Both the position numbers and the translations under genes were made by a program. Below are positions 37,682-47,639 of a DNA stretch of 64,000 nucleotides, piece after piece. How positions within the stretch are numbered: position 1 is the first letter of the stretch; each line of letters starts with the position of its first letter. The stretch spans positions 184,806-248,805 of the forward strand of contig UBYX01000002.1 of assembly GCA_900469955.1 (NCBI GenBank). The letters run 5' to 3'. Below the pieces are notes generated by a model. It did not search any database. It saw only the letters and a list, made by a program, of their open reading frames with translations, and was not told where the DNA came from. Origin of the DNA: Hyphomicrobiales bacterium. GTDB taxonomy: Bacteria > Pseudomonadota > Alphaproteobacteria > Rhizobiales > Rhizobiaceae.

Positions 37682-40515
37682 GCGGATTGATCTTCGCAAA
37701 CCCCGCCATTCTCTTCGGCCTTCTCTCGCTGCCGGTCATCTGGTGGCTCCTGAGGCTGACGCCGCCGCGCCCGAAGACGGAGGTGTTTCCGCCGCTGAAG
37801 ATCCTGGCGAGCGTTTTGAAGCGTGAAGAGACGCCGTCGAAGAGCCCCTGGTGGCTGACGCTCCTTCGCATGGCTCTTGCCACCGCCGTCATATTGGCGA
37901 TCGCCGACCCGGTGATGAATCCGCGCGTCAATTCGCTGAATGCCGACGGGCCACTGGTACTCGTTGTCGATAATGGCTGGGCGAGCGCTACCGATTGGGA
38001 ACGCCGCGTCCAAACCGCCAATCTTCTGGTCGACGATGCAGAAAGCGCCGACGTGCCGGTGTCGATCGCCTTTACGGCCGATCCCAGTCATGAAGCCGTC
38101 CCCGGCACCGCCGCCGCGGCCCGCGAAAAGCTCGCTGCGGCCCGCCCGAAGCCTCTGGTTCCCGACCGTGTGCGCGCCGCCGAGGCAATAAGCGAAGCGA
38201 TGAATGCAAACCGTCCCGGCACGCTCGTCATGGTGTCCGACGGAGTGGCTGCCCCTCAGGATGCCGAAGCTCTGTCGGTTCTGGCGGCGCTTTCACCCGC
38301 CCAATTGCGTCTCATCGAAGGCGACGGCCGGAGCGCCGTTGCAATCACCGACGCGGTCAACAACGCCGGCGCCATGTCGGTCACGGCCACGCGTCTGACG
38401 ACCGGAGCGCCGCAGCAATTGGCGGTCAACGCGCTGGACGCCCAAGGCCGCGCACTTGCGTCCGGAACATTCGAGTTTGCCGCCGGTGCCGCCACCGCCA
38501 CGGCAGAGATCGCCTCCCCCTTCGAACTTCGCAACGACTTTGCCCGGCTCGGCCTCGACGGACTGGCAACGGCCGGCTCGGCTCACCTGCTCGATGACGG
38601 CTTCAAGCGCCGGCGCGTCGCGCTGCTGGCAGGCGAGAGCGGCAGCGATTTCCAGCCGCTCCTCCAGCCGCTCTATTATATCAGCCGGGCGTTGCAGCCC
38701 TATGCGGACGTCATACAGCCCAACACCGCCGATCTGTCCGTTTCCATCCCGCAGATCCTCGAAGGCAATCCCTCCGCCATCATCCTGGCCGATGTCGGCC
38801 GCCTGCCGGCGGAAACCTATGCGCCGCTGCAGCAGTGGATCTCCCGCGGCGGTACGCTGATCCGCTTCGCCGGTCCGCGCCTCGCGGCAGCCCCCGCCGA
38901 CGACCCGCTGGTTCCCGTCATCCTCCGCCAGGGCGAACGGGCGCTCGGCGGCGCCATGTCCTGGTCCGAACCCCAGCCGCTCGCCGACTTCCCGAGTTTC
39001 GGTCCTTTCGCCGGCATGCCGCGGGCGGCCGATATCACCGTGACCCGGCAGGTTCTTGCCGAGCCGACGCCCGATCTTGCCGAACGCACCTGGGCGAGCC
39101 TTGCCGACGGCACCCCCCTCGTCACCACCAAGGAGGTCGAGGCCGGCCGCATCGTCCTTGTTCACACCAGCGCCGAAGCGAGCTGGTCGAACCTGCCGCT
39201 CTCCGGCAATTTCGTGGAGATGTTGCGCCGCCTCGTGCAGATCGCCCGCGCCGGTGGCGCTGCGTCCTCCGGTCCGGCCGCGGATGGTGCGGCAGCGACC
39301 TTGGCGCCTTATCGCCTCCTGACCGCGGACGGCATCCTGACCACCGAAACCGGAACCGCCCAGCCGATCTCCGTTGCTCCCAATCAGACCCCGGTCGCGA
39401 GTTTCGATCATCCGCCCGGCCTCTATGGCACGGAAGACGGCTTTACCGCCGTTAACCTGCTGGCTCCGAAAACCATCATCGCACCCTTCGATATGGCGCC
39501 TGCCGGAGCGGCGGTGGTGCGCGAGGGGCTCGCGGGCGGCGAAGCCATTTCGCTCCGCCCTGCCCTGTTTGCCGCAGCCTTCGCGCTGCTGGTGCTCGAC
39601 AGCTTCGTCGTGCTGTTCATGAACGGCGCCTTCGCCCGCGGCGCACGGCGAAATCGGGGCGCGGCGGCTGCAACGATTGTCGCGGCCCTCGCCTTCGGCC
39701 TTTCTGCCTTTACGCCCGACCAGACCACGGCGCAGGACATGCCGCCGGGCGCGGGAGCCAAGCCTGGGGACGAACAGATCCTCGAGCGCCTGGACACCAC
39801 CCACCTCGCCTATGTCGTCACCGGCGAAGCCGATGTGGACAACCTCTCGGAACAGGGGCTGGAAGGGCTCAGCCAGTTTCTAACCTATCGCACCACGCTC
39901 GAACCCGGCGCGCCGGTGGGGCTTGATATCACCAAGGATGACCTGTCCTTCTATCCGATCATCTACTGGCCGATTTCTGCCAATGCGCCGATGCCCTCGC
40001 AGGCCGCGATTTCGCGCATCGACGCCTATATGCGCAACGGCGGCACCGTTCTCTTCGACACGCGCGACCAGTATTCCGCGCTGGACGGAGGCGGGACGAC
40101 GCCGAACGGCGAGCGCCTGCAGGCGATCCTTGCCAATATCGACATACCGCCGCTCGAGCCGACACCCGAGGATCACGTCCTGACGCGCTCCTTCTACCTG
40201 CTCACCAATTTCCCGGGGCGCTATACCGGCAGCCCGCTCTGGGTCGAGGCACGACAGGAGGCGAGGAACACCGGCGCGCAGTTGTCGTCGTCGGGCGATG
40301 GCGTCACGCCGCTCCTCATTACCGGCAACGACCTCGCCGGCGCCTGGGCCATCGATCCGCAGGGAGCGCCCGTCTTGCCCACGGTGCCGCCCGATGAGAT
40401 GCAGCGCGAATACGCCTATCGCGCCGGCGTCAACATCATGATGTACATGCTGACCGGCAACTACAAGGCCGATCAGGTGCATGTGCCGGCCCTCCTCGAA
40501 CGGCTTGGCCAGTAG
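37678..40515 (+). CDS. Large membrane protein, BatA N-domain and DUF4159
   Basis: The 945-residue protein opens with a BatA (aerotolerance) N-terminal hairpin (FANPAILFGLLSLPVIWWLL and a second helix near 60-80), continues with a VWA-like region (about 90-230) and a long periplasmic part, has two more helices (about 620-645 and 660-680), and ends in DUF4159 (about 690-940). The DUF4159 region has a class I amidotransferase-like fold by family knowledge. Together with MoxR and DUF58 it forms a set thought to act on the envelope or on protein maturation; the exact job is unknown. Confidence 0.9.
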   Translation: MSGLIFANPAILFGLLSLPVIWWLLRLTPPRPKTEVFPPLKILASVLKREETPSKSPWWLTLLRMALATAVILAIADPVMNPRVNSLNADGPLVLVVDNGWASATDWERRVQTANLLVDDAESADVPVSIAFTADPSHEAVPGTAAAAREKLAAARPKPLVPDRVRAAEAISEAMNANRPGTLVMVSDGVAAPQDAEALSVLAALSPAQLRLIEGDGRSAVAITDAVNNAGAMSVTATRLTTGAPQQLAVNALDAQGRALASGTFEFAAGAATATAEIASPFELRNDFARLGLDGLATAGSAHLLDDGFKRRRVALLAGESGSDFQPLLQPLYYISRALQPYADVIQPNTADLSVSIPQILEGNPSAIILADVGRLPAETYAPLQQWISRGGTLIRFAGPRLAAAPADDPLVPVILRQGERALGGAMSWSEPQPLADFPSFGPFAGMPRAADITVTRQVLAEPTPDLAERTWASLADGTPLVTTKEVEAGRIVLVHTSAEASWSNLPLSGNFVEMLRRLVQIARAGGAASSGPAADGAAATLAPYRLLTADGILTTETGTAQPISVAPNQTPVASFDHPPGLYGTEDGFTAVNLLAPKTIIAPFDMAPAGAAVVREGLAGGEAISLRPALFAAAFALLVLDSFVVLFMNGAFARGARRNRGAAAATIVAALAFGLSAFTPDQTTAQDMPPGAGAKPGDEQILERLDTTHLAYVVTGEADVDNLSEQGLEGLSQFLTYRTTLEPGAPVGLDITKDDLSFYPIIYWPISANAPMPSQAAISRIDAYMRNGGTVLFDTRDQYSALDGGGTTPNGERLQAILANIDIPPLEPTPEDHVLTRSFYLLTNFPGRYTGSPLWVEARQEARNTGAQLSSSGDGVTPLLITGNDLAGAWAIDPQGAPVLPTVPPDEMQREYAYRAGVNIMMYMLTGNYKADQVHVPALLERLGQ

Positions 40516-40525
40516 GGAGCAACCG

Positions 40526-42592
40526 ATGACCATCGAATTCGCCCCCTTCTTCTCGTGGCCGGTTCTTGCCGCTCTCGGCGTGCTGGCGCTCGTCCTGGCA
40601 GGCCTCGCCTTCTGGCGGGGCGTGCGCGGCGCCACGCTTCGCACGCTTGCGCTTGCGGCCCTGCTTTTGGCGCTCGCCAATCCGACCTTGATGCAGGAAG
40701 ACCGGGAACAGCTTTCGACCATCGTTCCGATCATAGTCGACCGCTCGCAAAGCCAGGAAACCGCGCAACGCAAGGAGCAGACCGACGAGGCTCTCGCAAG
40801 CCTCAGTGACCGGTTCTCGCGTTATCCGCGGATCGAGACAAGGGTGGTCGAGGTAGCCGACGACGAAAATTCGGATACACCGTCGACAAGGCTCTTTACC
40901 GCCCTGCGTTCGGCCATTTCCGACGTGCCGCCGGCACGCATCGGTGGCGCGGTCTTCCTGAGCGACGGCCAGATCCATGACCTTCCCGGCATCAATCAGG
41001 ATCTCGGCTTCAACGCTCCCGTCCACGGCCTCATCACCGGCCAGCCGGACGAGTTCGACCGCCGCGTCGAGGTGGTGCGGGCGCCCCGCTTCGGCATTGT
41101 CGGCGAAGAGCAGGAACTGACGCTGCGCGTCTTCGACGACGGCCGCTCCGGCAGCAGCACCGCCCAGGTGACGGTGCGGATGAACGGCCAGCAGATCGCC
41201 ACGCTTCAGGCGCGCACCGGCATCGAAACGCCGTTTGCCTTTACGGTACCGCGCGGCGGCAACAACGTCATGGAGTTCTCGGTCGCCGAACTGCCGGGCG
41301 AAGTCACGACCGCCAACAATCGCGCCGTCCACGTCATTGACGGCATCCGGCAAAATCTGCGCGTCCTGCTGGTTTCCGGCGAACCGCATGCCGGCGAGCG
41401 CGCCTGGCGCAACCTCCTGAAATCGGATGCCTCGGTCGATCTCGTCCACTTCACCATCCTGCGGCCGCCGGAAAAGCAGGACGGCACGCCGATCAACGAA
41501 CTTTCGCTGATCGCCTTCCCCACCCGCGAGCTTTTCGTCGAAAAGATCAAGGATTTCGACCTGATCATCTTCGACCGCTACAAGCATCGCGGCGTGTTGC
41601 CGATCCTTTATTACGATTACATCGCTCAATATGTGCAGAACGGCGGCGCGTTGCTGATCGCCGCAGGCCCGGAACATGCGGGCGAAGATTCGATCGCATC
41701 GACGCCGCTCGAACAGGTTCTGCCGGCCGCGCCGACCGGAGAAGTCCACAGCGCAGCCTTCTACCCCCATCTTTCGGAAGCGGGGCAGAAGCACCCCGTC
41801 ACCCGCGGCTTGGACGGGTCGGATCAGACGCCGCCCGCCTGGGGCCGCTGGTTCCGCACCATCGATGTCGATACCCCTCAGGGCCAGACGGTCATGGAAG
41901 GGGATGGCAACCGGCCGCTTCTCGTGCTCAACCGCCAGGGCGAAGGCCGTGTCGCGATGCTCTTGTCCGACCAGGGCTGGCTCTGGGCGCGAGGCTTTGA
42001 AGGCGGGGGGCCGCATGTCTCACTCTACCGCCGCATCGCCCACTGGCTGATGAAGGAACCGGAGCTTGAGGAAGAGGCATTGACCGCTCGCGCCGTCGGC
42101 CGGACGCTGGAGGCGACGCGCCAGACGATCGGCGACGATCCCGGTCCCGCCAGGGTCCGCTATCCTTCCGGCCGCACCGAAACCTTGCCCATGACTGCCT
42201 CCGGCCCCGGCGAATACCGGCTGGAGCGACGGATGGAAGAGACCGGCCTTTTCGAGGTCACCAATGGCGAGTTTTCGACGCTCGTCCATGTCGGCACCGT
42301 CGATGCGCCGGAATTCAAGGCGATGATCTCGACCGAGAACACGCTGAAGCCTTACGCCGACAAGACCCACGGCCTTGTCACGCGAGTGGCCTCCGGGGAC
42401 GGAATTTCGCTGCCCGGCATCCTGCCCGTGCGCGGCGAAGTGCGCGTCAACGATCCCGACAGGATGGTGATCCGCATGACCGACGAGAGCGTGCTGCGCG
42501 GTATCAATACGCTGCCGCTGTTTGCCGGCTTTGCCGGTCTCTCCGCGCTCCTCTTCGCTGTCGCGGCCATGTGGTGGCGCGAGGGACGCTGA
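40526..42592 (+). CDS. Large membrane protein with GATase1-like middle domain
   Basis: The 688-residue protein has two N-terminal helices (about 8-30 and 37-55), a VWA-like part (about 70-200), a beta-sandwich (about 210-290), a glutamine-amidotransferase-like domain (about 300-500, with LIIAAGPEHAGEDS) and a final helix (about 655-678). It is the fourth member of the MoxR cluster. AGGGAGC precedes the ATG at 40526, 10 bases after the previous stop. The amidotransferase-like region lacks an obvious catalytic cysteine, so a binding role is more likely. Confidence 0.88.
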   Translation: MTIEFAPFFSWPVLAALGVLALVLAGLAFWRGVRGATLRTLALAALLLALANPTLMQEDREQLSTIVPIIVDRSQSQETAQRKEQTDEALASLSDRFSRYPRIETRVVEVADDENSDTPSTRLFTALRSAISDVPPARIGGAVFLSDGQIHDLPGINQDLGFNAPVHGLITGQPDEFDRRVEVVRAPRFGIVGEEQELTLRVFDDGRSGSSTAQVTVRMNGQQIATLQARTGIETPFAFTVPRGGNNVMEFSVAELPGEVTTANNRAVHVIDGIRQNLRVLLVSGEPHAGERAWRNLLKSDASVDLVHFTILRPPEKQDGTPINELSLIAFPTRELFVEKIKDFDLIIFDRYKHRGVLPILYYDYIAQYVQNGGALLIAAGPEHAGEDSIASTPLEQVLPAAPTGEVHSAAFYPHLSEAGQKHPVTRGLDGSDQTPPAWGRWFRTIDVDTPQGQTVMEGDGNRPLLVLNRQGEGRVAMLLSDQGWLWARGFEGGGPHVSLYRRIAHWLMKEPELEEEALTARAVGRTLEATRQTIGDDPGPARVRYPSGRTETLPMTASGPGEYRLERRMEETGLFEVTNGEFSTLVHVGTVDAPEFKAMISTENTLKPYADKTHGLVTRVASGDGISLPGILPVRGEVRVNDPDRMVIRMTDESVLRGINTLPLFAGFAGLSALLFAVAAMWWREGR

Positions 42593-42593
42593 G

Positions 42594-43013
42594 ATGGCCG
42601 TCGATCTTGAACTGACGTCCGAGCCCTCCCCCGAGGATCTGGCCGTAATCCTGGAGGGACTGACTGCCTTCAACGAAGGCGAAGTGGGCGCGCCGGAACG
42701 CCAGACCCTTGCCGTACTCATCCGTGATCCGGAGGGAAGGGTGATTGGCGGTCTTTCCGGCTACACGTCCTGGGGATGGTTGTTCACCCAGTTGCTGTTC
42801 ATCCCACAATCGCTGCGAAGCCAGGGAATGGCCGGCAGGCTGCTTCAGGAAGCCGAGGAGGAAGCCCGCCGACGGGGCTGCCATGGCGCCTGGATCGACA
42901 CATTCAACCCCGTCGCTCTCAAGGCCTATGAACGTCAAGGCTACGAGAAGTTCGGCGAGTTGCCGGGCTTCGTGGCAGGGCGAACCCGTACCTTCCTCAA
43001 AAAGACGCTTTGA
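42594..43013 (+). CDS. GNAT family N-acetyltransferase (tandem copy 1)
   Basis: The 139-residue protein is a single GNAT domain with the acetyl-CoA loop SLRSQGMAGRLL and the C-terminal strand GAWIDTFNPVALKAYERQGY. The substrate is unknown. It begins 1 base after the previous stop and is followed by a clear paralogue. The ATG at 42594 is preferred over a longer upstream frame overlapping the membrane-protein gene. Confidence 0.9.
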   Translation: MAVDLELTSEPSPEDLAVILEGLTAFNEGEVGAPERQTLAVLIRDPEGRVIGGLSGYTSWGWLFTQLLFIPQSLRSQGMAGRLLQEAEEEARRRGCHGAWIDTFNPVALKAYERQGYEKFGELPGFVAGRTRTFLKKTL

Positions 43014-43054
43014 GTTATTCCATCTGCAGATTCACGCGGAAAGACGCGGGCGGC

Positions 43055-43474
43055 ATGGATATCGAATTGAAATTGGTCGAGGGTGTCACGCCCGAGGAAG
43101 AGGAAGCCATCCTCGATCGGCTGAAGGCCTACAATGTCGAGAGATTCGGCAAGAGCGACCGCCGGGATCTCGCGGTGCCGATCTACGATACCGATGGCAA
43201 GATGATCGGCGGACTGACCGGCTATACCGGCCGCGGCTGGCTCTATGTCGCGATGCTCTACGTTCCCGCCGAGTTGCGCGGCCAGGGCCTTGCCGCCCGC
43301 ATGCTGGATATGGCCGAGACGGAAGCCCGCGCCCGGGGCTGCATCGGCGCCTATATCGACACGATGAATCCGGACGCCTTGAGGGTCTATCGGAAGCAGG
43401 GTTATGCCGAGATCGGCACCCTCAATGGCCTCGCGGGAGGCCATTCGGTGACCTGGCTGCAAAAGCGCTTGTGA
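43055..43474 (+). CDS. GNAT family N-acetyltransferase (tandem copy 2)
   Basis: The 139-residue protein resembles its neighbour along the whole length: IGGLTGYTGRGWLY against IGGLSGYTSWGWLF, ELRGQGLAARML against SLRSQGMAGRLL, and CIGAYIDTMNPDALRVYRKQGY against CHGAWIDTFNPVALKAYERQGY. The two arose by tandem duplication. The ATG at 43055 (MDIELKLVEG) aligns with the start of copy 1; a TTG at 43010 is less likely. Confidence 0.9.
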   Translation: MDIELKLVEGVTPEEEEAILDRLKAYNVERFGKSDRRDLAVPIYDTDGKMIGGLTGYTGRGWLYVAMLYVPAELRGQGLAARMLDMAETEARARGCIGAYIDTMNPDALRVYRKQGYAEIGTLNGLAGGHSVTWLQKRL

Positions 43475-43486
43475 ACTCCCCTCACC

Positions 43487-44800
43487 TCAGGTGAGCGATG
43501 TCTGGCGCGTTTCCGTGTTGATCATGATCCCGGCAAGCGCGGCGAGAACGAGCAGTCCCGCAAAGATGCCGATGGTGAGCCCGAGGCCCTGCACGACGAC
43601 ATAACCGACCAGCGACGGCGCAAGCAGTCCACCGAGACGGGCCATGGCGCCCGCAGCCCCCATGCCGGTTGCGCGCGAGGCTGTCGGATAAAGCTCTGGA
43701 GTATAGGCGTAGAGAGCGCCCCAGGTGCCGAGCAGCGCAAAGCTCATCAGCAGCAGGGCCGTCGCGATGAGACTTGCATCCGAAGCGATGACGAAGAGCA
43801 GGCAACCAAGCGCCGACAGAAGGCAGAAACCGATCAGAGTCGGCTTGCGGCCCCATTTCTCGACGCCATAGGCTGCCAGCGCATACCCCGGAAGCTGCGC
43901 CAGCGCCACGAGCACCAGGAAACCGTAGCCCCGCACGAAACCGAAACCTTCCCCGGCGAGCCTCGCGGGCATCCAGGTGAATACGCCATAATAGGACACC
44001 GATACGAGGAACCAGATCGTCAGGATCATGATGCTGCGCTGGCGCAGTCCGGACGAAAAGATCCCCGTCGACTTCACCGGCGGTGGCGAAACGAGACTGG
44101 TGTCAGCCCCAAGCCGTGGCCGGCCGTTCACGACAAGCATCCGCTCCATGATGGCTTTCGCCTCCTCGCTACGGCCGGAGCGCAGGAGATAGAGCGGCGA
44201 TTCCGGCACGAGGAAACGCAGCCCGATACCCGCTACGGCCGGAATTGCTGTCACGGCGAAGATATAGCGCCAGGCATCGGCCACCCCGGCCAGACTGGCC
44301 GCCCACGCGGCGAGCGCGACGATCAGCGTGCCGACGGCCCAGAAGCCCTCGAGCAATACCAGCCAGCGCCCACGATTCCTGGCCGGCAGGAACTCGGCCA
44401 TCATCGCGTAGTCCACCGGCAATGTGCCGCCGACCGCAGCGCCGGTCAGGAAGCGCAATATGACGAGGATCGTAAAGTCTGGAGCGAAGATGGAAAGCGT
44501 GCCGAACAGCGCGTCGCAGGCGACCGTCACGATCAGCACCCGACGACGGCCGATACGGTCGGCGAGCCTGCCGAAACCCATCGCGCCGAGAAGCATGCCG
44601 AAGAAGAAGGCCGTGCCCGTCTGCAGCGCCTGAGGCACCGTCAGGCCGAAGGTCGCCGCTATGGAGGCGGCGGTAAAGCCCACCGCCAGAACCTGCATCG
44701 CATCCGCGGCCCAGACGAGACCAAAGATGCCCATCAACCGACGTTGGTACGTCCCCGCTCCGGCGCGATCCAGCGCCTCGTCCATCGTGATTGCCGCCAT
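43487..44800 (-). CDS. MFS transporter (SV2/NiaP or aromatic-acid symporter type)
   Basis: The 437-residue protein has twelve predicted membrane helices and the MFS loop motifs GRLADRIGRRR and LPVDYAMMAEFLPARNRGRW, as in the aromatic-acid:H+ symporter and NiaP-like group. The substrate may be a small aromatic or niacin-like acid, by family only. The start at 44800 (MAAITMDEAL) fits the family better than the longer frame to 44839. It is followed at a distance by the GNAT gene on the same strand. Confidence 0.88.
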   Translation of the reverse strand: MAAITMDEALDRAGAGTYQRRLMGIFGLVWAADAMQVLAVGFTAASIAATFGLTVPQALQTGTAFFFGMLLGAMGFGRLADRIGRRRVLIVTVACDALFGTLSIFAPDFTILVILRFLTGAAVGGTLPVDYAMMAEFLPARNRGRWLVLLEGFWAVGTLIVALAAWAASLAGVADAWRYIFAVTAIPAVAGIGLRFLVPESPLYLLRSGRSEEAKAIMERMLVVNGRPRLGADTSLVSPPPVKSTGIFSSGLRQRSIMILTIWFLVSVSYYGVFTWMPARLAGEGFGFVRGYGFLVLVALAQLPGYALAAYGVEKWGRKPTLIGFCLLSALGCLLFVIASDASLIATALLLMSFALLGTWGALYAYTPELYPTASRATGMGAAGAMARLGGLLAPSLVGYVVVQGLGLTIGIFAGLLVLAALAGIMINTETRQTSLT

Positions 44801-44878
44801 GCACCTGCCCCCCGGAGTTGACGAATCATGCCGACACATCCTTGCCGACCAATGGTAAGGTTGATTAGCGGACTTGAG

Positions 44879-45397
44879 CTATTCGCGCCAGACGATCGTT
44901 CCCTTGAGACGCGCATGCACATCTGCCGAAACGGGTACGACCAGAACCCGGTTCGGATCGACCGGGCCAGGAAATTCAAGCGCGTTATACGCGACCTTCT
45001 CGAAACCGAGCGGGCCGTAATATGGCGGATCGCCGACCAGGATCACCGCTTCCGACCCCCGCCGCTTGGCAGCCTCGATGGCGATCCGGACCAGCTCGCG
45101 GCCGATGCCGCGATTTTTATGCGACGGCCGTACGGCAAGCGGTCCGAGCAGATGTCCCTTTACGCCGCCGGCGAGAACCGGGGTCATACGTACCGAGGCG
45201 ATCGTCTCGCCGTCATCGGTACAGACGAAGGACAGCGACCGGTCATGCGGCCCCTGCTCCCGAATGCGGGCGGCTGCGCGGGTGTGACGGCCGGGCCCGA
45301 AGGCTTCCGCATTGATGAGTTCGATGACGTCGTCATGCGACGCGTCTTCGGTGAGGTAGACAAGTTCGTGCTTATGCAGAAATTCGAGCTGAGACAT
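44879..45397 (-). CDS. GNAT family N-acetyltransferase (YhbS-like)
   Basis: The 172-residue protein is a YhbS-like GNAT. The acetyl-CoA motif is GPLAVRPSHKNRGIGRELV, followed by VILVGDPPYYGPLGF, a typical YhbS block. The substrate is unknown. It is not closely similar to the two tandem GNATs 2 kb away. It lies upstream of the MFS gene on the same strand, 78 bases apart, and could be cotranscribed. Confidence 0.9.
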   Translation of the reverse strand: MSQLEFLHKHELVYLTEDASHDDVIELINAEAFGPGRHTRAAARIREQGPHDRSLSFVCTDDGETIASVRMTPVLAGGVKGHLLGPLAVRPSHKNRGIGRELVRIAIEAAKRRGSEAVILVGDPPYYGPLGFEKVAYNALEFPGPVDPNRVLVVPVSADVHARLKGTIVWRE

Positions 45398-45655
45398 GGA
45401 TGGACCGAAGCCGTAGGATAAAGAGCGGACAGGACAAGGGATCTCGATGACGCCGCGTGGCGTCTTGGTCGATCAGCGTCGTCGCAGTGCCCGTACTTCG
45501 GTCATAGGGGGAATTATCCTTAAAATCCGGGAAGCGAATTAGCAGGAAAAATTTGTCGCGTCCAACGCAAAAACACAGCGTTCATAAAATCATGCCTCGC
45601 ATTCGTCGCACGGTACCGTATCTACTGAGCCAACGGACACGCGAAGGAGATCGCC

Positions 45656-46645
45656 ATGGGCAGGCTCGTCGATGGAAAATGGCAGGACGTCTGGTATGAC
45701 ACCAAGGAAAACAAGGGCCATTTCAAGCGCGCCGAATCGCAGTTCCGCAACTGGGTAACTGCGGACGGCTCCGCCGGCCCATCCGGAAAGAGCGGCTTCA
45801 AGGCCGAGGCCGGCCGCTACCATCTCTACGTTTCCTACGCTTGCCCCTGGGCGCACCGGACGCTGATCTTCCGCAAGCTGAAGAAGCTCGAAGACCTCAT
45901 CTCCGTCTCCGTTGTCGATTATCTGATGCTGGAGAACGGCTGGGAATTCAAGAAACGCGACGGCGCCACCGGCGACGACCTTTTCGGCTCGGACTATCTC
46001 TACCAGGTCTACCTGAAGGCCGATCCCGGCTATTCCGGCCGCGTCACCGTGCCGGTCCTCTGGGACAAGCAGCAGAACACGATCGTCTCCAACGAGAGCG
46101 CGGAAATCATCCGGATGTTCAACAGTGCCTTCGACGGGCTGACCGGCTCGGCGGCGGATTTTTATCCGGAAGCGCTGCGCGGCGAGATCGACGAACTGAA
46201 CACGGTTGTCTACGACACCGTCAACAACGGCGTCTACAAGGCGGGCTTCGCCACCTCCCAGGAAGCCTATGAGCAGGCCGTTACCCGTCTTTTCGACACC
46301 CTGGGCATGCTGGAGAAGCGCCTTGGCGGCAGCCGCTATCTCTTCGGTGACAGACTGACCGAGGCCGATTGGCGGCTCTTCACCACGCTTTTCCGCTTCG
46401 ATCCCGTCTATGTCGGCCACTTCAAATGCAATATCCGCCGTATCGCCGACTACCCGAACCTGTCCGGCTACCTGCGTGATCTCTACCAGCATCCGGGCAT
46501 TGCCGAGACATGCAATCTCCTGCACATCAAGAACCATTATTACGGCAGCCACCGGACGATCAATCCGACCGGCATAGTGCCCGTCGGCCCGGCGATAGAT
46601 CTCGACGCACCTCACGGAAGAGAGAAATTGAAGACAGCGGCCTGA
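45656..46645 (+). CDS. Glutathionyl-hydroquinone reductase (GST omega/ECM4 family)
   Basis: The 329-residue enzyme reduces glutathionyl-hydroquinones to hydroquinones. The active-site motif YACPWAHRT places the catalytic cysteine at residue 63, as in YqjG. The N-terminal thioredoxin-like and C-terminal helical GST domains are complete, with RYLFGDRLTEADWRLF in the latter. GAAGGAGA precedes the ATG at 45656. Confidence 0.95.
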   Translation: MGRLVDGKWQDVWYDTKENKGHFKRAESQFRNWVTADGSAGPSGKSGFKAEAGRYHLYVSYACPWAHRTLIFRKLKKLEDLISVSVVDYLMLENGWEFKKRDGATGDDLFGSDYLYQVYLKADPGYSGRVTVPVLWDKQQNTIVSNESAEIIRMFNSAFDGLTGSAADFYPEALRGEIDELNTVVYDTVNNGVYKAGFATSQEAYEQAVTRLFDTLGMLEKRLGGSRYLFGDRLTEADWRLFTTLFRFDPVYVGHFKCNIRRIADYPNLSGYLRDLYQHPGIAETCNLLHIKNHYYGSHRTINPTGIVPVGPAIDLDAPHGREKLKTAA

Positions 46646-46806
46646 TCGGCATCACTGCGTCCGCCGCCGTCGCGACACGTAATAATCGATATATCCCACG
46701 AAATATTTCGATCGACTTTGGAAGCCAAACGGGCTATGAAAAGGAGACGGGAAATTACGGGTCGGGCGCCGGTACTCGCTTCTCCCCCGACTGAAGGGAG
46801 GCAGCC

Positions 46807-47028
46807 ATGTGCAATGCAGTTTCAGTATTTGCGAGAGACGAAAATTGGGTCGTGCGGCTTGTCGAACAAGGCGCCGAAAGCGAACGCGAGTTTCGTTATG
46901 AGGTTTACGCCCGCTCCTGGGCTGAAGGGCAGCGTATCAGGTTGAACAAGGCGTTTTCCTTCGGTGCGGACATCGCAAACCGGGCATCCGCGCAAGCCGA
47001 GGGATGTTTCGCAGAACTGGAAGACTAA
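46807..47028 (+). CDS. Small protein of unknown function (73 aa)
   Basis: The product has no signal or membrane helix. A good Shine-Dalgarno (GAAGGGAGG) precedes the ATG, and the composition is like real genes of this genome. No family is recognised. It sits between the glutathionyl-hydroquinone reductase gene and the NUDIX gene, converging on the latter. Confidence 0.65.
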   Translation: MCNAVSVFARDENWVVRLVEQGAESEREFRYEVYARSWAEGQRIRLNKAFSFGADIANRASAQAEGCFAELED

Positions 47029-47085
47029 GGCCCCGCGAGCTTTTGGAGCGACTGGAATTTTGGGCGGTCGGCAGGCCGGCAAGCC

Positions 47086-47574
47086 TCACCAGAAATCCGA
47101 CGTCTCCACCTCGCCGCTCAATTCCTTGAGCCGTCTCCGCGTCGCGGTCGTCGTATCCTTCGGCAGAGCATCCAATGCGAAAAATCCGCTCTCCGCGATC
47201 TCCCGATCGGCAGCCCGGGGCGCCGTCTGCTCCACGGTCAGGCGATAGAAGAGCACATGGTCGCGCTTGCTGGCGTTGCGGTTGTAGTAGACGTGGACGA
47301 GCTGCGGTTCGCCGAGGATTTCCAGATTGCCCTCTTCCCTCAACTCCTTCGTGAGCGCCGCGCGGGCAGTCTCGTGCCGTTCCATGCCTCCACCCGGCAT
47401 GTACCAGCCTGGCACATAGGTATGGCGGACCAGGAAGACGCGGCCTTCGGCATCGAAGCAGGCCGCGCGCACGCCGAGCGTCATGCCCCGTCTCAAGATG
47501 AAGAACTGGTGCAATAGCCAGACCATTGCTCGTGTTCGAAAACCGCGGATTTCCGGGATGTCTTCGCTGCTCAT
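47086..47574 (-). CDS. NUDIX hydrolase
   Basis: The 162-residue hydrolase carries a Nudix box with core GGGMERHETARAALTKELREEGN, i.e. GG...E...REL-EEG. The N-terminus (MVWLLHQFFILRRGMTLGVRAACFD) is typical of a rhizobial subgroup. The substrate is unknown. It diverges from the metallophosphoesterase gene. Confidence 0.92.
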   Translation of the reverse strand: MSSEDIPEIRGFRTRAMVWLLHQFFILRRGMTLGVRAACFDAEGRVFLVRHTYVPGWYMPGGGMERHETARAALTKELREEGNLEILGEPQLVHVYYNRNASKRDHVLFYRLTVEQTAPRAADREIAESGFFALDALPKDTTTATRRRLKELSGEVETSDFW

Positions 47575-47639
47575 TCATAACTCCGGGAGCGGCCAGAAAA
47601 TCGATAACGATTTGCCGGCTTATGCGTTATGTCTGCGGC

